From: Patiria pectinifera | Taxonomy: Eukaryota; Echinodermata; Asteroidea; Valvatida; Asterinidae | Length of the DNA stretch: 64,000 nt | Assembly: GCA_029964075.1 (NCBI GenBank) | Contig: CM057138.1 | Location: 6,938,932-7,002,931 of the forward strand | Direction of reading: 5' to 3' | Shown here: in pieces, positions 14,701-23,700 of the stretch | Position numbering within the stretch: the first letter of the stretch is position 1 | Layout of the letters: each line of letters begins with the position of its first letter | Notes under the pieces: model-generated | Databases searched by the model: none | What the model saw: only the letters and a program-made list of their open reading frames with translations | What the model was told of the DNA's origin: nothing | Made by a program: the position numbers and the translations under genes

Positions 14701-17700
14701 AAGACGGGAAGCTGGCCAAAACTCCAAAGTGTGTGATGCACTCTGCATGTGTGGCCCGCAGCCAACAGACTTCGTTTTTATGGTCGAAAATTTCGGGAAA
14801 CAAACTGCACTGTATCACTCCAAATACGATCTCAAAATGAACTCTTGAACACGGAAAATAGAGACAAACTAGATCAATTCTGTGAATTAACTTGCAAAAA
14901 TGTTCTCTCTCCATCAGTGTTTTCTTGGCATTTTTACAATGTTGGATCCGACCAGTTGACAATGCACATGCCAGCAATGCATAGCCATGCTAGCGCTATC
15001 GATCGCATAGCCATGCACAGTCATCGCCGCATTGAGCTGGGTTTGCACACGTGATAATATAGTCACCGTGACATCGAATTGCGAAGTAGTTATATTGTGA
15101 AGCGAATTTGTAAAAATAACGGAGATTTCTTTGAAAAAAATAGCAAACGTAAGTAAGAAAACAAATAAATACAAGCATTTTTTTGACGCAAAAGGGTTGT
15201 TGAGAGGTATTTTGTGAAGACAGAAAAGACAACAGGTTTTTATTTTTATTTATTCAATCATTATTTTTTTTTCTTTTCTTTCTGAATTCCCAATAAAATG
15301 TTTAGGGTCACAGCCTAAAAATAGGGTCGGTCAGGTAACTGGAAGCAAACCATTATTTTTTTTGGCCTTATCATCATTTTTGCAATGACAGACAACTGTT
15401 TTTCGGCCAACTTCGACTGCCGTTCTACCTCAGCCGTGATGCGAGTGAAGCCTCATAGTTAGTGCAGCAGTAGTGCATCAAGCAATCGTCGAGTGTGCAC
15501 TTCAGCGCCATGCCGCGCCGTGCAGTTGGCAAGTGTGACTGGTTCCAACTTCCTGCGCTTTGCATGGTAATCGACTGCACATTGCCATTTTTTCATACAA
15601 AGTTTGTTTGTGCACAAATCTACTCCGGGCAGCACCCTGGCTGCACGGCTGTCAGCCGATCATACCGCCTCAACACATGGTTGCAAGATACAAATCATTC
15701 CAACAAAAACAAAAATAGGTATTGGCCTAGGCCTACTTGTTGGGTATTTTAAGCATTACGATTAGGTCTTCTTCCGATAAAAATATATTTTAAGGCATAT
15801 TTATTCCAACAAACAACTTGGTACCAAAATCTGCATCTCGGCAAAACAGATCGTAAAATAAAAACGCGATGTAAGGCGCACGTCGTATTTCATGCTCCTT
15901 AATTCTGATTACGCCCTCTGTTGTTTAGTAAAAGTCAACCGAAGTTGTCTTTCACATTTCGGGGTTGGAGGGTGACATTTATTGAAAATTTGTAGCGATG
16001 TTTTTATTAGTTTTCTTGGCCATTCAATAATGTTTATGTTTTGTATCTAGGCCTAGTCAGTACGGCAATAATTTACACTCCCTTTGATTTCTTTCAAATT
16101 ACTTCTCGGAAAGTTTTTGATTTCCGCATAACTGCATTGAGAAGAAAGGCGATGTGACGGAAACAGGTCAACTCGTACGCGGGCCGTTTTAGGAGTGGTT
16201 TCGAGGATTGGGTTGGCATGGTTGGGAAGAATTTTCAGGGCCACAAAAAAAACCCGGCCCTTTTCAGGGCCACACATTTTCACAAAAGAGAATAGACAAT
16301 TGCACTGTCTAACTGAAAACCCAATCGGTCCTTTTCAGGGCCACCACACATTTGCAGTGATATTAAATAAAATTCAAATTTTTAAAAATAAATCAAATTC
16401 ACCTCCCCATTGTTTTATTTTACAAAATATAATTTGGAGACATAATAATTAGGACTAACAAATTATCGGACCCAAGCAAAAAAATACTTTTCTGACCCAA
16501 GAAAATAGAAACCTCGCATTTCCGGTGAAATTACATAAAATTCTGATTTTAACAAGGCGGATTCAGCACTGGCGGATTCAAAAATCAACTACATTTAATT
16601 TGAAAATCTCAACCTTTCAAAAAAAAGGTAAAATTATGCCGACCTACCGTACCGAACCTAATTTCATCAGTCCATGTGAGCTAAACCCATCGTCTAAACT
16701 CACGCTGGTTACGAGTTGACCTGTCGGTCCTTGTTGTGTGAAAAAAGATACAAGCGGAGAAAGTTGGTTGCGCGAATATTGGGCAGGGCGAATTTGGGGC
16801 ACCATACGATAACCACAAAAAATAATAAATATCGTCAGAACCTCCTAAAACTACGCGCTCCTATTTCTGCGCACTGACATACTGACATACTTTCACTGGG
16901 ATTGTATCCTTTGATGCACAAACTTTAACCAGCAGCTGAAAAAAAATGTGGAAATTGAAGGCTTTACCAGGAATTCAGGCAAAAAATGAAAAACATCGGC
17001 ATTTTATAGCTAGCCTAATTACTAAGTACCAATGCAGGCAGATGCTTCCGGGCCTGCAGAAGTCGAAAATATGACCGAAAGGTGACCTATCTTGGTCTCC
17101 CAATATCGTCAGTAGGCTTTAAAAACTGTTGATTGGGATTATCAGAATTAATAATATCATTGTGATATGTATAAAATGTATTTAGGCCTGTTGAGCGCAA
17201 TTTGAGTCCCCCACGCAAGTTTAAACTTGCGCGCGCAAGTTTAAACTTGCGCGAGGGACTCCTGAAGCACGCAAATTACACTGCGCCATTTTAATTGGCG
17301 TGCGCAAGTTTAAACTTGCGCAAAGGCGATTGCAACCTTCTTTTGCGGGCGGGATTTTCATTGATGAAGATTTTTTTTCTTCAAAACACTAGTACATCCT
17401 GTACATGGAGAAATAATGGAATATATGCATGAATAAAGAAACAAATAAAAAGGGGAATTCAATTAGCGTCAATGAAAAGAAACATTGAGATTTAGCAGTG
17501 CTTATCAGAGAAGTAGTTTACTAAGGGTACGTGGGGGTGGGCGGAGCCGGGGAGGGGACCGGGCAAGCAATAAACTTAAGCACACTAGTGGCGATTGCTT
17601 GGAAAGTGTACTGAAGTTGTTCAATAATGGAGACCAGCTTCAAGTTTTTTGCTTTGTAAACCTAATTGGCATTTCATATATATTCTTGAATGTAAAAAAA

Positions 17701-20700
17701 ATCATAATTTCCTAGGGCTGGTGTAACCCGCTGTTAACGTAAAAAGAATGATTATGATCCCTTCAATCAATGTTCAAGTTTTGACATTATAGTAATCATT
17801 TACATTATTTTTAAACTGCTTATGTATTCTACAATTAAAAAAGTACTTATTCTTAAAAAAATACTAATTAATTTAACAATTAATAAATTGGACGGTCAAA
17901 ATTCATATTGTTTTTAGAAATACTTGCATAACATTTCGCTGGAGCGTTGTGTACACTTCAAAAATGCATAATTTGAAAAAAATTAATGAATGCATTACTA
18001 ATTTAATTAATTAATTAAATTTATTACTTTAACAAATATTTTTTATTGCAGTCTCAATCATTCATATTAAAAATGTTTACCACTTAAAAACGCTATGCAT
18101 ATAAAATGGTAATTATTTTAAAAAGTAAATAAATTTGCAAATGATTTAATTAATGAATTTAATAAAATGTTTCAAAAAAGGCATTAAGGCATTGTCTCCC
18201 GAAGCTCAGTGATGGTATTAAATCGGAGAAAAAAATCTGCTTTAAAAATAATGTTGCATATCTGCATGAGTATACCCGGGGAAAAAATAGTTTAGCGGCT
18301 CTGTTTGCGTGGCCGGGAAAATCTATGGAGTGCGCAAGTTTAAACTTGCGTGCGCAATTTGCAGCAAGGAAATGAATGCGCGCGCAAGTTTAAACTTGCG
18401 TGCGCGCCGGTTTAAACTTGCGCGCACATGTTTAAACTTGCGCGGGGGACTCACTTTGCGCTCGACAAAAATATTGAGACCAAAGAACGTTTTTTCGAAA
18501 TGGTATGAGTTGCTCTACGACTAAGAACCTTAACTTTGGAAATTTGTGTCCTGGATGAAAAGATAATCTCGATCGAAAGATGTAGCAAAATCGCTACATC
18601 AGCGGCCAAAAAAATTCAGTCTCTGTGGAAGCATCGGGCATCTGGCCGTACTACAGAGCTTGCGATAGTAAAGCCCCACTAGTGATGGCTGTTTCCTGTG
18701 CCGTGGATCTTGAATAGAGATCAGTGCACGTGGCCCCCAGACGATAAATGCATGGTACAGGAAACAGCCGTCGCATTTGCAACTCGCGCCCTAGCCCGAC
18801 AAGCAATTTGCATAAACGCGACGTCACAGCTTGAGGTCATCTCTTGTCACATTCAAAATGGCTGCCATCACCAGACGTTTCACGAGTTCATATGGGCTCC
18901 AGAAAGATTGAAGAATATCTCGGAAAATGGAACATCATTACATCTAAGCATCCCAGAAGTGATAGGTGAGACATCATAGAATACAACCATAAGAAAGTAA
19001 GAAACTGAGAATGTAAGAAACGGACCGCAGATTTTATGAAAACGTCCTCAGTAGTGCGCGGACCACGGTGTGTGGCCAGAGGTTCAGCGCAGCATACCGA
19101 CTGCCACACTAGTAGAGCTGTTGTGCCCATTCTTGAAAATCACCCAATCTTAAGAATGGGCGCGCATTCTTAAGAATGAGCGCTCATTCTTAAGATTGGG
19201 TGGGAAAATCACTAGCACAATTTATGAATTTTAACCAATCTTAACAAACATTGCACAACATAATTATGTTAAATGAAATGAATAGCGGTTAAACGGGAAA
19301 CAATTCATATAAAGAGGAAAGAAAATGTTCTATACTTCTGTACACGTATAACTACGATAATTTGAATCAAATTAAACCTGTTATTATTGGGTTTTTTCTG
19401 CCCACTATGGGAAGTTTGTAATAACGAAGGACTGGGAACTAGTCTGGGAAGTGCTTTGTTTAGGCTAGACAAGTTACAAGTCCCTGTGGCTTTTGACTAG
19501 ATAGACTCCAGCTCTGCGACGTAATGGTGGTGTGTGAACAATAAATTGGTGGCAATTTAAATGGGAAATAGCATTAGCACTATGGGATGTCGCAGTATTC
19601 ATTCTCTTTCTTCATATTCTTCATTCTTCCGTCCCCCCCCCCCCCGGTTTTATTATCCCAAAAATCAGAATTCTTTCCACTAGTATTATTATGTCTCTTA
19701 TTTTTTCCCAGTCCCCCCCCCATATCAATACGCCTATACTTATCATATCCACTCTACTTTTCAGGGCCTTGCGTTGCAACAGTATAATTATTGAGAATCA
19801 GTGAACGAGGATTCAGCTAGACTTGCCAAGCGCAGCCGGTGCTCGGCATCGACAAGACCGTTATCTTGTCGTGCATTCTCAAGAATGTGCGCTCAATCTG
19901 GAAGAGTTATTTTTTGCCAAGATTGAGCAAGGATCCAGTTGCACATTCTCGAGAATGTGCCTGCCCATTTTCGAGAATGCGGGATTTTCAAGAATGGGCA
20001 CAACAGCGATTAGCCCGACTGCGTCTGGCCTAGACCCGTGAACGTGGCTATATACATAGCCACGCTTCAGTCTATAGTAAAAACACTCTATTGTTATCTG
20101 TGGTTACTAAAATGGAGTGACCATTCTAGCCGAATTTCGGCTTCATTTGACAGAATATTTGCATACAAAAATGAGTTGTACAGAAAATTAGCAGAATATT
20201 TTTTTCGGCAGAATTATGAAGATGAAGGAAAATGAAAAAGATTGGAAAGAAATATGACACATTTGGTTTGAAAAAGGTAGTGTATATTTTGCCGGAGGTA
20301 ACACCGGCAAACTAACGTTTACTAAAGGTTTGCCGGCGGCAATCCATATCTACAGAGGGCGCTGTACTCTTTAAGATAGGGCTGAATTATAACATGTATT
20401 GAATTCCCACCAAAGTTGTGTAGCACAGTCGGTGCAGTGGTTAAGCAATAGCGCTAGTGAGTGGGATGTCCTGGGTTCGAATCCTGACCCCCGCCATAAT
20501 TTTAAGGGTTTTTTTCCCATTCCCAAATAAATAAGAATATTCTTCTTTTATTATTTTAATATGTCTCAAACATTTTATTGCAGAGTATTACTTTTTCTTT
20601 TTCAGATTTGTGGCTCTGGAGGATTTTTTTTAAAGGGAAATAAAGTCCGAAATTATAAAATGGTCTGATTCCCATCTTGTTAATACAAAAATACAACAAA

Positions 20701-23700
20701 GGAAAATGGTGGCTCGTTTCATTCAGAGATGCTCTTTCTATAAGTTTTAGGGGACCAATTTGTAAGTTGATCCTTGGGTGTGAAAGATTGTTTGACATTA
20801 GCAAATTGTAATTCAAGTGCAAGAGAAAGTTTTATTATCTTAAACAAAACTGAGCTAATCGGGTTTCGTCCTCGAAACTTGACATCCGATTCGATTCATC
20901 ATGAACTGTGTGACAGACCATCCGATCGATCGGTTTGAGCAGCAGAAAATGGTTCATCGGAAAACCACAGGATCATCTGTAATATAAAAATAAAATATAT
21001 TGATAAAATTATGCATACTTTGGCCGATGAGTGCGTGCACAGGCCCGGCAAAAACGATGTCACCGTGCACGGTACGACCACGTTGACCGATGAGTGCGCG
21101 CACAGGCCCGGCAAAAACGATGTCGCCGTGCACGGTACGGCCACGTTGGCCGATGAGTGCGCGCACAGGCCCGGCAAAAACGATGTCACTGTGCACGGAC
21201 GACCACGTGGACCGGCGAGTGCGCGCACGGGCCCGGCAAAAACGATGTCACTGTGCACGGTACGACCACGTTGACCAGCGAGTGCGCGCACAGGCTAGGC
21301 CCGGCACAAACGATGTCACCGTACGTGCACGGACAACCGGCCATATCCCTCCGATCTTCCGTTCGTTTCACTGATTTTCTTTTCGAAAATAGGCAACTAT
21401 TTTGAGCTGCGGGTACGAGTTGACTCGGGTACGAGTCAACTTGGGTACGACTTGACTCGGGTACGAGTTGACTGGGGTACGACTTGACTCGGGTACGACC
21501 TAACTCGGGTACGACTTGACTTGGGTGTCAATTTTGAGGTACGAGTTGACTCGGGTACGAGTTAACTCGGGTACGAGTTGACCCATTTCCCTTCTGGACA
21601 TCGTTTTTTTTTCGTGGCACGCATATGATACATGCAGGGACTTGTAACTTGTCTAGCCTAAACAAAGTTCTTCCCAGACTAGTTCCCAGTCCTCCGTTAT
21701 TTCAAAACTTCCCATACTGGGCAGAATAAAGCAATAATAACAGGTTTAATTTGATTCAAATTATCGTAGTTATACGAGTACAGAAGCATGGAACATTTTT
21801 TTTCCTCTTTATATAAATTATTTCCCTTTTAACCGCCATACAATTCATTTAACATAATTATGTCGTGCAATGTTTGTTAAGATTGGGCAAAATTCATAAA
21901 TTGTGCACGTGGTATTCCCACCCAATCTTAAGAATGAGCGCTCATTTTCAAGAATGAGCGCTCATTTTCAAGAATGGGCGCTCATTCTTAATAATGCGCG
22001 CTTATTTTCGAGAATGCGTGATTTTCAAGAATGGGCACAACATCCCTAGCCCCACTAGTGTGGCCGTCGGTATGCTGCGCTGAACCTCAGAGGTTCAGCG
22101 CAGCATACCGACGGCCACACTAGTGGGGCTACAACAGGTAGCCCCACTAGTCAGGTCAAGTCGGACCCAAACCAAGTCGGACCCATGCCAAGTCGGACCC
22201 ATGCCAACTCGGACCCACGCCAACTCGGACCCACTACCAAGTCGGACCCACTACCAACTCGGACCCACTACCAAGTCGGACCCACGACCAACTCGGACCC
22301 ACTACCAACTCGGACCCACTACCAACTCGGACCCAAGCACGACCAACTTGGACCCAACAATGACTCAATCATTAGTATCAGAGATTAATCATTATATTTA
22401 TAGGTGATATTAATGTTAGTGCTTAGTGAAGATATTCTGTAATAATATTGGGCAGAATGAGGCTTTTAGTTTTGTTGTTTTCTTGTATTGCCGCTGTATG
22501 GAGCGCTATTTTATGATGCGTACAGTAAATATTGTTGCTAGACGCTTAGGCCCCCTATCGGGGTCATGAAACTAAACGTGCTTAGCTTTTTGAAACCGTG
22601 ACCTGTGAAGCTAAACCAAGAGATATTTTTAATTCACATGCTGGCTTTGAATTTGTGGGATTTTTTATGAATCTGTTTTACTTTTAATAATTTTTGATTT
22701 AACTTTTTTCCACCGTGGCAATCATAGTGGAACATACAGGCAGCTACCTGTAAGGCCTTGAAGGGTAATCTTCCCAGAGCTCCAATACTCCTTTTTGATA
22801 ATTGACATTGCATCTGTTTGTAGGGGATTTAACTTGATCATTTTTTAATTCACTTGCTGGCTCTGAATTTTTTTTTTTTTTTTATGAATCCGATTAACTT
22901 TTTATACTTTTTTGATTTAACGTTTTTGTTTAATATGGAACCTTCGTTTTTCTTGCAGTGTATGCAATGGTGTTCATGTGTTGTTTTTTTAAAATAGAGA
23001 TTAGAATAGACTTTGTTTTTATATCTTATTTATTTTATTTATTTACTTACAATGTTTACTTATATTTATTGAGTTAATAATGTTATATTTGAAAGTGTTT
23101 ATGTTTTAATGCCATACTTTCAAATTTAATTTTTCTATGAAGATCTGTTCTTAATTTGTATACTTGTTACGTTGAAGTTTGGATTAAAAACGAAATAAAT
23201 TTACTGTTAAATTTAGCAAGATGGTGTGAACGATGTCAATTAATATGTTTTAATGAAAATAAATAATTGTTTAAACTTTGAAAGCGCAATATGTTTTAAT
23301 GCAAACAAATAAAAATAATAAATAATTAATTACACTTTTAAAGCACGTTTCAAAATAGCATTTCAATGCGCTTTACAACGACAAAAACGTTATACTGCTG
23401 CAATACAGATATGAGATAATTTACCTTACAATTACAATGAAAATTTATACTAAACAGCATCACTGTAATAACAGATGAGAAGTGGACAAACTTTATGAAA
23501 TGAATGATTGAAAACGATGTCGAATGATTGAAAACGATGGGTCCGAGTTGGTTATGCATGGGTCCGAGTTGGTAGTGGGTCCGAGTTGGTTTTGGGTCCG
23601 AGTTGGTAGTGGGTCCGAGTTGGTTGTGGGTCCGAGTTGGTAGTGGGTCCGAGTTGGCATGGGTCCGAGTTGGTAGTGGGTCCGAGTTGGCATGGGTCCG

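Larger units (their letters stand above)
19060..22131. mobile_element. 3 kb inverted-repeat composite element
   Basis: The stretch 19060-19485 reappears inverted at about 21635-22083: both contain GGTTCAGCGCAGCATACCGA, runs of CATTCTTAAGAATG-like palindromes, TTAACATAATTATG, AAATTAAACCTGTTATTATT and the GACTGGGAACTAGTCTGGGA region. Between the arms are more TTCTCAAGAATG/TTCTCGAGAATG palindromes (19870-19995), a truncated MITE (20276 onwards), a 63 bp minisatellite and a 16 bp array. No transposase frame is visible. Confidence 0.7.

Noticed and set aside
16053-16283. A histone coding sequence belonging to the stem-loops
   Set aside because: No H2A, H2B, H3, H4 or H1 C-terminal signature in any frame of the preceding kilobase.
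20428-20500. Possible functional tRNA gene (also at 5010, 32200, 47330, 49000, 61450)
   Set aside because: All have a B-box but poor acceptor stems and lie inside repeat families with tRNA-unrelated tails, so SINE-like or MITE-embedded relics.
21020-21340. Hammerhead-ribozyme-like GATGAG motif in each minisatellite unit
   Set aside because: The required CTGATGA core and the following GAAAC with a closing stem II are not present.
20899-21405. Several overlapping open frames of 60-130 codons on both strands
   Set aside because: Produced by the 63 bp unit of the minisatellite being a multiple of three; peptides are pure tandem repeats without family resemblance.
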